Below, piece by piece: positions 1 to 7,091 of a stretch of 33,943 nt of DNA. A program made the translations under genes and the position numbers. The DNA lies in contig SHWZ01000025.1 of NCBI GenBank assembly GCA_009693575.1, positions 1 to 33,943 of the forward strand, in the 5' to 3' direction. The DNA is from Flavobacteriaceae bacterium. GTDB taxonomy: Bacteria > Bacteroidota > Bacteroidia > UKL13-3. The notes below the pieces were generated by a model. It was not told where the DNA came from and did no database searches. It saw nothing but the letters and a program-made list of their open reading frames with translations. Position 1 is the first letter of the stretch, and each line of letters begins with the position of its first letter.

Positions 1-687
1 CGTGAGGCACAGTTCGACCGCATCGAACAGATAATGAAACAGAACCAGCAAATGCAGCCTGACACCTTGATAGCCCAACTAAATATGCAGGGCTTGATGG
101 GTGCACTGAACATGATGAATACTCGCTACTTCATCACCCAAGCACCCGACAACCAGCCAATAGCCGTGCGAAACAACTATGCGTTTGGCAATGCCTGGTT
201 CACGAATAATATATGCTGGGTGAAAAATGCCGACCAAGAGATTGATACCTTGGATGGAATAGATCTACGCAGCACAGCAGCCGTAGACGAACGCTACCGC
301 CCAGTGCTGAAAGAATTCGCTCCAACTGCCGACCCAATGGCCTCAACCGTTGACTTGAAAAGCTACGAACCCAATCACTTGATATATGAAAGCAATGCTT
401 CTGCCGATGGGTTTGTGGTGTTCAGTGAAATATATTATGACAAGGGCTGGAAATGCACTATTGATGGGAAGGATGCTGAATATGTGCGTTGCAACTATGT
501 ATTGAGAGGCATGAAAGTGCCCGCAGGCAAACACAAGATTGAATGGATTTTTGAGCCACAAACTTTTAAGACTGGAGAAAGCATGGCCATGGTGAGCAGT
601 ATATTGCTTTACGCTCTGTTGTTTGGTGCCATTGGCATGTGGGTGCGTAAGGAAATGGCTGTGAAACCTGTGGTGAAGAAGAAGTAG
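1..687 (+). CDS. YfhO family membrane protein, C-terminal part (5' end outside window)
   Basis: The reading frame is open from base 1, so this is the C-terminal 228 residues of a longer protein. An ATG at position 34 is internal, not a start. The region resembles the C-terminal periplasmic domain of YfhO-type proteins (GT-C like, normally 800 or more residues with many membrane helices). Typical phrases are AWFTNNICWVKNADQEI near the beginning, then YEPNHLIYESNASADG and the block SEIYYDKGWKCTIDGKDAEY, followed by VPAGKHKIEWIFEP. One hydrophobic helix (about SSILLYALLFGAIGMWV) precedes a lysine-rich end (KPVVKKK), as expected for a last membrane anchor with a cytoplasmic tail. YfhO proteins are linked to glycosylation of envelope polymers such as lipoteichoic acid in Firmicutes. 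The substrate in Bacteroidota is not known, and the catalytic N-terminal part is not visible here. Confidence 0.85.
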   Translation, partial: REAQFDRIEQIMKQNQQMQPDTLIAQLNMQGLMGALNMMNTRYFITQAPDNQPIAVRNNYAFGNAWFTNNICWVKNADQEIDTLDGIDLRSTAAVDERYRPVLKEFAPTADPMASTVDLKSYEPNHLIYESNASADGFVVFSEIYYDKGWKCTIDGKDAEYVRCNYVLRGMKVPAGKHKIEWIFEPQTFKTGESMAMVSSILLYALLFGAIGMWVRKEMAVKPVVKKK

Positions 688-693
688 TCAATC

Positions 694-785
694 GACTTTG
701 CGTTCCTTGCGAAACCCTTGCGTCTTTGCGTTTCAAAAAACCATTTAACGCAAAGACGCAAAGAAAATACCGCAAAGGCCGCAAT
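694..785. repeat. Intergenic hairpin built of CTTTGCG/CGCAAAG units
   Basis: A perfect 15-bp inverted repeat, TTGCGTCTTTGCGTT (718-732) and AACGCAAAGACGCAA (747-761), has a 14-base loop. Further CTTTGCG, CTTGCG and CGCAAAG words on either side extend it into an imperfect hairpin of about 90 bases. It lies just after the YfhO stop codon and may slow or end transcription. From memory, words like CGCAAAGACGCAAAG recur between genes in many bacterial genomes, so a dispersed repeat is more likely than a dedicated terminator. Confidence 0.6.
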
Positions 786-813
786 TTTTTGTTTCTATAC
801 TATTTAGTTTAAC

Positions 814-846
814 AAAAAAGGACACCCATTTCTGGACACCCTTTTT
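814..846 (-). terminator. Weak Rho-independent type terminator for the M49 peptidase gene
   Basis: On the minus strand, 22 bases after the stop of the peptidase gene, an A/T-rich stem (AAAAAGG at 815-821 with CCTTTTT at 840-846) ends in a T run. The stem has only two G-C pairs and an 18-base loop, so it is weak. The loop region also holds a direct repeat of GGACACCC. Confidence 0.4.
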
Positions 847-867
847 CAATATCATTACCTTATCTGA

Positions 868-2910
868 TTAGTTCTCAATCGGCAACAAACCATACTGCTT
901 GCTGTACCACAGTTGCTGTTCTGCAAAGCTGGTAGGGTATTCCACTTTCACATCAGTTATTTTGCCATCCGTCATCACAGGTGTCAGCTTGGGTTGGATG
1001 AAGCCTTTGTAGGGAGCCACATTTAGTTTCTTGAAACGCTCTTTCACTTCCTTCAGTAGGTCTTGATCCACCTTCACCCCGTAGTTTTCTATCAGGTTTT
1101 TGCCAGCGTCAAAATCACCTGTCGATTTGATGCGTTGGATCTCCCGAAGCAAGTCGCCAAATAGTTTGCGGAGCTTGTCGTAGTCGTTTATTTTTACATA
1201 GGTTTTGCCATCGCGTTTCACCAGTTCCACCACCTTGTCTGCCTGGCCTTTTTCAAAGGCCCACTTAGCTACCAACTGGCGATTACGCATGTGAGCTTCT
1301 TCCAGGTTCTTGCCCGGTTCCATGCGGTTCAGTTGCAGCATTAGGCCGTTCAGCATATAGTTTTCATATTCGGCTTTGCCACAATCTAAGTCGGGCATCA
1401 CACCAATATCAACCAGTTTTTTGTCGTAGATATAATACAAAGCAACCAAATCGGCACGGGCTTCTTCCAGTGCATTCTTGTAATTCTTTAAGGCATCCTC
1501 GCTCACCCCTTCTTCCAGTTGGCCGCTTGCGTGGCCTATCACTTCGTGCATGTCGGTGTGCAGTTCGCCAGCCAATGCACCGTATTTTTTGGCACGGGCA
1601 AGGCAGTTTTCGTCAAAGGCAAATTCCGCCGCACTTGGGCTTTTAGCTCCTTGAATATTATACGATTCTACAATGTTGTTAAGGGCTACACTCTTGCTGC
1701 CGTGGGCTTGTCGTATCCAGTTGCTGTTGGGCAGGTTTATTCCGATGGGGGTACTTGGGGCGGCATCGCCACTTTCCACTATCACAGTAATAGCTTTGCC
1801 AATGATGCCTTTCACTTCTTTCTTTTTATGGTTGGGTAGCAGGGGGCTGTTGTCTTCAAACCACTGTGCGTTTTTGGCAATGGTTTCAATGCGTTTCGTA
1901 CCTTCAAAATCTTTCAAACTAACCACACTTTCAAACGTGCCCCGTTTGCCCAATGCATCCTGATATACTTCGATAAAACCATTCACCACATCCAATGTGC
2001 TATTCACATCTTTCACCCATTCTATGCAGTATTGATCGAATGTTTTGAGGTCGCCAGTTTTGTAAAAATCAATCAACAAACCGAACACTTTGGCTTGCTG
2101 ATCGTTTTCGGCTACGGCTTTTGCTTTCTCCATCCAATATACAATCTTCTCGATGGCAGCACCGTACATGCCACCCACCTTCCACACTTGCTCTACCAGC
2201 TTACCATTTTTCTTGGTTAGCCTACTGTTCAGGCCATAGCTCAGCGGTTCTTTATCGCCAGGCTTCCCCATTTGTTTGTAAAAATCTTCTACCTCCGCTT
2301 CAGTTACTTCACTGTAAAAATTGTTTGCCGAGCCTTTGATGTTGTCGATGCCATCTGCCAAGTTCACGGTCATGGCATCCACTTTTTCGTCCCACATAAT
2401 GGGCTTGATCCATGTGGCATAATCTGCCCATGTGCGGCCTTCGGGCAATGGCAGGTTCTTGCTGTTTTTTGCCAATTCATTAAAGTATTCAAACGAAAAC
2501 TCAGGCAACATTTTCTCACTAGCATAGTGGTGATGTATTCCGTTGCTGAACCAAATCTTTTTGAGGTAGGTATCAAACTTGCCCCAGTTTTCACTTTTTT
2601 TATCACCCGTGTAGGTGGTGTAGATAGCTTCAAGGGTTTTGCGGATACGCAGATTGTGTTTATACTTTTGGTCGTAAATCATATCGCGACCACACAAGGC
2701 TGCTTCGTAGAGGTAATAGGCCAGTTCCTTTTGCTTGGTGGTCAACTTGTCGAAGCCATTGATTTGGTAACGCAGCACCTGCACATCGCCAAAGCGGTCT
2801 GCAGCCACTTCAAAGTCGCTAGCTTTTTTTTCTTCGGCTGGTGTGCTGTCGTTTTTGCAGGAGGTGAGTAGTGTTCCCATGATGAGGGTGCAATAAAGTA
2901 TTTTGTTCAT
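868..2910 (-). CDS. Dipeptidyl-peptidase III (peptidase family M49), lipoprotein
   Basis: A 680-residue zinc exopeptidase that removes dipeptides from the N-terminus of short peptides. The diagnostic M49 motif HEVIGH is at residues 455-460, and the second motif EEARAD at 482-487 supplies the third zinc ligand (Glu483) where the human enzyme has EECRAE. The length fits bacterial DPP III. The N-terminus is a lipoprotein signal with lipobox LTSC and acylated Cys18, so the enzyme should be anchored in the envelope, whereas eukaryotic DPP III is cytosolic. The start is the ATG that gives this signal peptide. The gene is monocistronic: its neighbour upstream on this strand is 1 kb away and a weak terminator follows. 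Family members in Bacteroides are sometimes mislabelled dihydrofolate reductase; nothing here supports that name. A role in peptide scavenging is inferred. Confidence 0.92.
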   Translation of the reverse strand: MNKILYCTLIMGTLLTSCKNDSTPAEEKKASDFEVAADRFGDVQVLRYQINGFDKLTTKQKELAYYLYEAALCGRDMIYDQKYKHNLRIRKTLEAIYTTYTGDKKSENWGKFDTYLKKIWFSNGIHHHYASEKMLPEFSFEYFNELAKNSKNLPLPEGRTWADYATWIKPIMWDEKVDAMTVNLADGIDNIKGSANNFYSEVTEAEVEDFYKQMGKPGDKEPLSYGLNSRLTKKNGKLVEQVWKVGGMYGAAIEKIVYWMEKAKAVAENDQQAKVFGLLIDFYKTGDLKTFDQYCIEWVKDVNSTLDVVNGFIEVYQDALGKRGTFESVVSLKDFEGTKRIETIAKNAQWFEDNSPLLPNHKKKEVKGIIGKAITVIVESGDAAPSTPIGINLPNSNWIRQAHGSKSVALNNIVESYNIQGAKSPSAAEFAFDENCLARAKKYGALAGELHTDMHEVIGHASGQLEEGVSEDALKNYKNALEEARADLVALYYIYDKKLVDIGVMPDLDCGKAEYENYMLNGLMLQLNRMEPGKNLEEAHMRNRQLVAKWAFEKGQADKVVELVKRDGKTYVKINDYDKLRKLFGDLLREIQRIKSTGDFDAGKNLIENYGVKVDQDLLKEVKERFKKLNVAPYKGFIQPKLTPVMTDGKITDVKVEYPTSFAEQQLWYSKQYGLLPIEN

Positions 2911-3112
2911 TGGTTTATTTTGATTTGAAGGGTTGCAAAGGTGGGGGCGAAAGCGGTAACACTAAACCGAATTATATAAAACTGCTGAAATGTTCGCACC
3001 CGAATGAGAATGGAGCAAATGCTAAAACCAAGGAGCATTAGTCATTTTTGAAATTGTTTAGAATTCCCTAAAAACGGAATCAAGGGCTTAATTGATTTCT
3101 AACATAAACAAA

Positions 3113-3814
3113 TCAAAACAACCCCATTAAATCATCAACACCTGGTGTCCTGCTACAAATAAAGCCTTCAGCAAATTTCACATTTATGGTTCTGCCAAAA
3201 TCTCTTGAACGGGCTATGAGGTATTCTAAGAATTCAGGAGTAGAGATAGGAGTAGTAGGTTCTTCGCTATCAGGGTCGTGAAACTGGCTCTTGTAACAGA
3301 TCACCGCCTTCATCTTCAATTCTATTTGCGAAGAAATGTCAACCACAAAATCAGGTTTGAGGTAGCGGTCTTGTATGTAGTGGTACATCGCATTTGGTCG
3401 CCAAGTCTCTTGTCCATCTTCTATTTTAGGTAGGCCTGAATAAAAACATGCATCGTTCACAAGCTTTGCAGCTCGGCTATGGTCGGGGTGGCGGTCATCG
3501 GGGGAATTAGCTAGCACCACATCAGGGCGATATTTGCGTATAGCAGACAACACTTTTAGCATCGTGGAGTTGTTGTGCTCAAAAAATCCATCTCCCAAAT
3601 CAAGGTTCTCCCGCACAGAAACGCCGAGCACCTTGCTGGCCTCCAATGTCTCTTCCATACGGGTTTCAGCATTGCCTCGTGTACCCAATTCGCCAAGGGT
3701 TAAGTCCACTATTCCACATGCGTAACCCTTTTGCAGGTGCTTTAATAGTGTCCCTGAGCAGGCTATCTCCACATCATCGGGGTGGGCTGCAAAGGCTAGC
3801 AGATGTAATTTCAT
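3113..3814 (-). CDS. bshB1: Bacillithiol biosynthesis deacetylase BshB1
   Basis: A 233-residue PIG-L/LmbE-family zinc deacetylase. BshB removes the acetyl group from N-acetylglucosaminyl malate in the synthesis of bacillithiol, the thiol that replaces glutathione in many Bacteroidota and Firmicutes. The metal-binding motif AHPDDVE is at residues 10-16 (His11, Asp14) and the second, RHPDH, at 108-112 (His112). The sequence DLGDGFFEHNN and the ending with SRDFGR and EGFICSRTPGVDDL are typical of the BshB1 subgroup. The length is normal. No bshA or bshC lies nearby, which is usual because the pathway genes are scattered. A -7 element lies immediately upstream of the ATG, suggesting a very short or absent leader. 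Confidence 0.9.
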   Translation of the reverse strand: MKLHLLAFAAHPDDVEIACSGTLLKHLQKGYACGIVDLTLGELGTRGNAETRMEETLEASKVLGVSVRENLDLGDGFFEHNNSTMLKVLSAIRKYRPDVVLANSPDDRHPDHSRAAKLVNDACFYSGLPKIEDGQETWRPNAMYHYIQDRYLKPDFVVDISSQIELKMKAVICYKSQFHDPDSEEPTTPISTPEFLEYLIARSRDFGRTINVKFAEGFICSRTPGVDDLMGLF

Positions 3815-3818
3815 GTGG

Positions 3819-3826
3819 CAAAGCTA
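3819..3826 (-). promoter_or_regulatory. -7 element TAGCTTTG directly before bshB1
   Basis: On the minus strand TAGCTTTG matches the Bacteroidota -7 form TAnnTTTG and ends five bases before the bshB1 ATG. No good TTTG is seen at the -33 spacing. If used, transcription would begin about at the start codon. Confidence 0.35.
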
Positions 3827-3902
3827 AGTTGAAATGGAAGAAGCTGAGGGGTGAATAATACGGAACTTTGAACAATCTTTTTTTGAAATTTAATAAAAAA
3901 AA

Positions 3903-3932
3903 TTTGGATATGAGGGTTTTAGCCTATTTTTG
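3903..3932 (+). promoter_or_regulatory. Bacteroidota-type promoter of the RRM protein gene
   Basis: TTTG (3903-3906), an 18-base spacer and TATTTTTG (3925-3932) match TTTG-N19-TAnnTTTG. Transcription would begin near 3938, giving a leader of about 85 bases that ends in an A-rich stretch before the ATG at 4023. Confidence 0.7.
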
Positions 3933-4022
3933 CCCCAATCAAGGGCGTTAAGTTTTCTCAGGTAACCTTGCTTAGAGCAGCTGCAACCCGATAACAAATT
4001 CATTAACTAAACAAAAAAAAAA

Positions 4023-4334
4023 ATGAAACTCTATGTAGGAAACCTTAGCTTCAAGGCTCAGGAATCAGAATTGTCAAGCTTGTTCTCCGCTCACGGTGAA
4101 GTAGCAAGTGTGACTATCATCAAAGACCGCTACACCGGTCGTTCTAAAGGCTTTGCCTTTATCGAAATGGCCAACGAAGAAGGCGGCCGCTCAGCTATCA
4201 CAGCCCTTCACGATCAAGACTTCCAAACTAGGAAACTGATTGTGAACGAAGCCCGTCCACGTGAAGAGCGTCCAGAACGCCCAGAACGCGGCAACTACGG
4301 CGGTGGCGGTGGTCACAGCGACAACAAATGGTAA
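4023..4334 (+). CDS. RRM-domain RNA-binding protein
   Basis: A 103-residue protein with one RNA recognition motif. RNP2 is LYVGNL near residue 3 and RNP1 is KGFAFIEM near residue 42, both with the aromatic residues that stack on RNA bases. The tail is short, basic and glycine-rich (RPEREE-like arginine/glutamate repeats, then NYGGGGG). Small RRM proteins with Gly-rich tails are found in cyanobacteria and Bacteroidota and resemble cold-induced RNA chaperones. Its RNA targets are unknown. The ten-A run directly before the ATG replaces a Shine-Dalgarno site, as is usual in this phylum. A strong promoter lies about 90-120 bases upstream and a strong terminator follows, so the gene forms a single-gene, probably highly expressed unit. 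Confidence 0.9.
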   Translation: MKLYVGNLSFKAQESELSSLFSAHGEVASVTIIKDRYTGRSKGFAFIEMANEEGGRSAITALHDQDFQTRKLIVNEARPREERPERPERGNYGGGGGHSDNKW

Positions 4335-4360
4335 TTTAAGTAATTAGATCCATAAAACAA

Positions 4361-4389
4361 AAAAGCGACCCAATCGGGTCGCTTTTTTT
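4361..4389 (+). terminator. Rho-independent terminator after the RRM gene
   Basis: Perfect stem AGCGACCC / GGGTCGCT (4364-4371 with 4376-4383) with a four-base loop AATC, followed by seven T. An upstream A run (4357-4364) pairs with the T tract, so it could also work on the other strand. Confidence 0.9.
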
Positions 4390-4407
4390 GTGGTCAAACC
4401 TCCGAAT

Positions 4408-4456
4408 CGACTTTTACCGATGCCATCGCTCAAAGCGATGGCATCGGTAAAAGTCG
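4408..4456. repeat. Perfect 23-bp inverted repeat with a 3-base loop
   Basis: Bases 4408-4430 and 4434-4456 are exact reverse complements, separated only by CAA. The arms contain GATGCCATCGCT and its complement. There is no T run after either arm and a separate terminator ends just upstream, so this is unlikely to be a simple terminator. It looks like a REP-type or other dispersed palindromic element, or a structured 5' region of the next gene, whose ATG is 40 bases away. Confidence 0.85.
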
Positions 4457-4495
4457 CTGAAAACTATTCAAGAACTTGTTTGTTTTTGCAATATC

Positions 4496-4858
4496 ATGCT
4501 CACCAAAATCACGGCTGCCGACTACGATGCGATTGTAAATTACTCAGACAAGCCAGTGCTGATTTACTTTCATGACCCTTTTAGTGGAGTAGGTATGAAC
4601 ACGCGGGGGCTGATACTTTCAGTAGCCGAAGAAATGAATGAAAAGGTTGATGCCTTTGAACTGGATATTGAGGATACGATGGAATTGGCTCCGAATCTTA
4701 AACTAAGGATATTACCGATGACCTATCTTTTTGCTAAAGGTAAGTTTGTCCAAAGGATTTTTGGCTATATGAAAAGAGAGCAGTTCATTACAATGTTGGA
4801 TTGGATAATCCCAAACCAAACACATTACCAAACTTCGAAACAGAAAGAATCGGTTTAA
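4496..4858 (+). CDS. Thioredoxin-fold protein lacking the CxxC active site
   Basis: A 120-residue protein with the thioredoxin layout: a beta strand KPVLIYFHDPF, a helix, a second strand KVDAFELDIED, then RILPMTYLFAKGKFVQRIFGY, where the proline of ILPMT is in the place of the conserved cis-proline. The normal WCGPC site is replaced by PFSGVG, and there is no cysteine anywhere in the protein, so it cannot be a dithiol oxidoreductase. It could be a binding or chaperone-like member of the fold. Assignment is by motif order only. The gene begins 40 bases after the large hairpin and is followed at once by a terminator stem that overlaps its stop codon. No neighbour suggests a pathway. Confidence 0.75.
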   Translation: MLTKITAADYDAIVNYSDKPVLIYFHDPFSGVGMNTRGLILSVAEEMNEKVDAFELDIEDTMELAPNLKLRILPMTYLFAKGKFVQRIFGYMKREQFITMLDWIIPNQTHYQTSKQKESV

Positions 4859-4890
4859 CCTTTACAGGGTTTTTAACTCTGTAAAGGTTT
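4857..4890 (+). terminator. Terminator of the thioredoxin-fold gene
   Basis: An 11-bp perfect stem (AACCTTTACAG 4857-4867 with CTGTAAAGGTT 4879-4889) has an 11-base loop and is followed by TTTTAAT. The stem begins within the TAA stop codon. Confidence 0.75.
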
Positions 4891-4893
4891 TAA

Positions 4894-4921
4894 TAAAAAA
4901 AAGGCAGCCTAAGCTGCCTTT
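4894..4921 (-). terminator. Terminator of the desaturase gene
   Basis: Stem AAAGGCAGC / GCTGCCTTT (4900-4908 with 4913-4921), loop CTAA. Read on the minus strand it is followed by a run of nine or more T and lies 21 bases after the desaturase stop codon. Confidence 0.9.
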
Positions 4922-4942
4922 CTAAAATCTTGAATCTAGTTC

Positions 4943-6016
4943 TTACCTGCCCAAGTTACGCAAATACACCATGTGCGACTTCAAAGCCTGCCACATAGTA
5001 GGGTATTCGATGTATTGGATGCCATGCTCTTTGCAGGTTTCCATCAGCAGTTTGTTTATCTGTGGGTAATGCACGTGGCTCACTTTGGGGAACACGTGGT
5101 GCTCTACCTGAAAATTGAGCCCGCCAAGCAGCCAGCTAAGTGTCTTGCTTCTAGTGGCAAAGTTTGCAGTAGTTTTTATCTGATGCACAGCCCACTCGCT
5201 ATCAATCCGTTCAGGGTCAGGATATGCAGGACTAACAAAATCAGTATGTTCTACCACGTGTGCCAATTGGAACACGATAGCCAACAACAAACCTAACAAG
5301 TACATGGCAAACAGGTAGCCAAGAAAAGCAGGCCAAAAGCCAACCACATAGATAGGTATAATTACAAAGACACCAACGTGGGCTGCTTTTGAAATCCAAA
5401 ACACAATATGGTCTTCCAGCGTCATGCTTTGCAGGGCTGTATGTTCGGCCAGTTTGCCTGAGAAATACTTTTTGAAATCGCGGTAGAAGACCCAGAAAAT
5501 AGTGGTAAGTCCATACAGGAACATAGCATAGATATGTTGAAAGCGATGAATTTTATACTTCTTCTGCTTATCGTGTACACGCAAGAATGGCTTCAAGTCT
5601 ATGTCGTCGTCCATGCCTTCCACGTTCGGGTAGGTGTGATGGTTGATGTTGTGTTTTTGATTCCAGATGAATGCATTGGCCCCAAGGAAATTGATAGTGT
5701 AGGCCATTACCCTATTCAATTTTTTACTTTGCGAATAGCTGCCGTGGCCGCCATCGTGCATCATATTGAATCCCATGAGCGACATGCAAATCCCTACGCC
5801 ACCACAAAGCAATAGCGAAAGTAGAATACTTTGTGGAGTGAAGAAAACGACCCAAATGTAAAAGAGGGCCATGGAAAGTGTGATGACTACCGACTTGATG
5901 TAGAGTCTAATATCGCCGGTGGGGTGGATGTTTTTTTCCTTAAAATAATTGTCGATCTTTGATTTTAAGGTATTGTAGAAAACAGCGTTGGTATTGTTAA
6001 ATTTTACAGTTGACAT
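4943..6016 (-). CDS. Acyl-lipid/acyl-CoA fatty acid desaturase (front-end type)
   Basis: A 357-residue integral membrane di-iron desaturase that introduces a double bond into fatty acyl chains. All three histidine boxes are present: HDGGH (87-91), HNINHH (122-127) and QVEHH (303-307). A glutamine in place of the first histidine of the third box is typical of front-end (delta-5/delta-6 type) desaturases, but there is no fused cytochrome b5 domain, so electrons must come from a separate donor. Hydrophobic segments at about 42-58, 62-85, 165-180 and 200-245 form the membrane core. The substrate and the position of the double bond cannot be read from the sequence. The gene has its own terminator and a likely promoter and is not in an operon. 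Control of membrane fluidity is inferred. Confidence 0.9.
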   Translation of the reverse strand: MSTVKFNNTNAVFYNTLKSKIDNYFKEKNIHPTGDIRLYIKSVVITLSMALFYIWVVFFTPQSILLSLLLCGGVGICMSLMGFNMMHDGGHGSYSQSKKLNRVMAYTINFLGANAFIWNQKHNINHHTYPNVEGMDDDIDLKPFLRVHDKQKKYKIHRFQHIYAMFLYGLTTIFWVFYRDFKKYFSGKLAEHTALQSMTLEDHIVFWISKAAHVGVFVIIPIYVVGFWPAFLGYLFAMYLLGLLLAIVFQLAHVVEHTDFVSPAYPDPERIDSEWAVHQIKTTANFATRSKTLSWLLGGLNFQVEHHVFPKVSHVHYPQINKLLMETCKEHGIQYIEYPTMWQALKSHMVYLRNLGR

Positions 6017-6053
6017 GTAGTTGTCTTAGTGTCTAAGTTTGGTAAATGACTCG

Positions 6054-6081
6054 CAAAATACGGCCACAATCAAGCTGCAAA
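6054..6081 (-). promoter_or_regulatory. Likely promoter of the desaturase gene
   Basis: On the minus strand TTTG (6081-6078), a 17-base spacer and TATTTTG (6060-6054), one base shorter than the TAnnTTTG consensus. Transcription would begin near 6048, about 30 bases before the ATG at 6016. Confidence 0.45.
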
Positions 6082-6296
6082 AAACCAAAATTATTAACAA
6101 TCAGCAAATCAAGTAACTTGGATGGGAAGATGGTAGCAGGTTGATGGTTATTATTCCGTGCTTAAAGCTTGCCTGGTAAAGGTTTGTAAGGTTTTGTTAT
6201 ATTAACAAAGTAGTAAAATAAAGTAAATAATATTGAGCAAAATCATATTCCCCAACTACCTTTTATAATTAGTTCACCCCGCCTCCCTCCATCTCT

Positions 6297-6962
6297 TCAA
6301 TTCCCAAAAGCATACCTTACGATATTGGCTCCCATCTGTAACGATTTCAAACGTTTATCAGCCGCGTCTTTGTGTATTTCGGGGTTTTCCCAGCCATCAC
6401 CAAGGTCGCACTCGTAGTTGTAGAAGCACACCAATCGGCCTTTGCAGGTGATACCAAATCCTTGTGGGGGCTTGTTGTCGTGTTGGTGTATTTTAGGGAG
6501 ACCATTGGCAAATTCAAAAGCTGTGTGGTAGATGGGATGGTTGAAAGGCAATTCGATAAGGTCCAGTTCAGGGAAGACTTTTTTCATTTCGCGACGGATA
6601 AATTTATCCATGCCGTAGCTATCGTTGATGTTGAGGAAGCCCCCAGATTCCAAGTACTTACGTAGGTTTCGGGCTTCTGCATCGCTAAAAAGCATATTGC
6701 CATGCCCAGTGATGTGCAGAAGCGGGTAGTTGAAAATTTCAGGACTACCCGGCTCCACTGTTTCTTCGTCGGCAGAAATTGAGGTGCCAAGAGTTTGGTT
6801 ACAAAACTTGATAAGGTTGGGCAGCGAAGTAGGGCTTAAATACCAATCTCCACCACCGCTGTACTTCAATCTTGCAAGTTTTATTGGCGGCAATGAAAAA
6901 TTAAATCCATAAAAAATGGACATTGCCAAACATAGGTGGGCAACCTTTTGTAGGTGTTTCAT
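6297..6962 (-). CDS. DUF4159 domain protein, secreted
   Basis: A protein of 221 residues if started at the ATG at 6962. A longer frame to 6992 exists but would begin upstream of the predicted transcript, and only the 6962 start places a basic, hydrophobic export signal (MKHLQKVAHLCLAMSIFYGF) at the N-terminus. DUF4159 proteins have a glutamine-amidotransferase-like fold of unknown function. Recognisable parts are RLKYSGGGDWY, PLLHITGHGN, LESGGFLNINDSYGMD, RREMKKVFPE, PIYHTAFEF and ECDLGDGWE. No enzymatic role should be assumed. In related genomes such genes often lie with MoxR/DUF58/BatA-type genes; none are here. A -7 element TATGTTTG lies 14-21 bases upstream of this start. Confidence 0.8.
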   Translation of the reverse strand: MKHLQKVAHLCLAMSIFYGFNFSLPPIKLARLKYSGGGDWYLSPTSLPNLIKFCNQTLGTSISADEETVEPGSPEIFNYPLLHITGHGNMLFSDAEARNLRKYLESGGFLNINDSYGMDKFIRREMKKVFPELDLIELPFNHPIYHTAFEFANGLPKIHQHDNKPPQGFGITCKGRLVCFYNYECDLGDGWENPEIHKDAADKRLKSLQMGANIVRYAFGN

Positions 6963-6975
6963 AGTCTTGAGGGGG

Positions 6976-6983
6976 CAAACATA
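6976..6983 (-). promoter_or_regulatory. -7 element TATGTTTG of the DUF4159 gene
   Basis: A perfect TAnnTTTG on the minus strand, 14 bases before the ATG at 6962. It supports that start over an upstream one. The -33 region is poor. A 10-bp palindrome CACAATTGTG (6988-6997) lies just behind it and could bind a regulator. Confidence 0.5.
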
Positions 6984-7016
6984 ATCACACAATTGTGAAC
7001 TTTGTTTTGCCCATTT

Positions 7017-7048
7017 TTTGTTTTCTCACCTTTTAACCCACAATTTTG
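7017..7048 (+). promoter_or_regulatory. Likely promoter of the PorE-like gene
   Basis: TTTG (7017-7020), a 20-base spacer and CAATTTTG (7041-7048), one mismatch from TAnnTTTG. Transcription would begin near 7053, about 40 bases before the ATG at 7092. Confidence 0.5.
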
Positions 7049-7091
7049 ACCCTTGATAAAATAATATTTAAGTTTAAATTAAAGTCAAAAT

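Noticed and set aside
2272-2871. A 199-codon plus-strand frame opposite the M49 peptidase
   Set aside because: It is antisense to a well-supported gene, has no domain and is due to composition.
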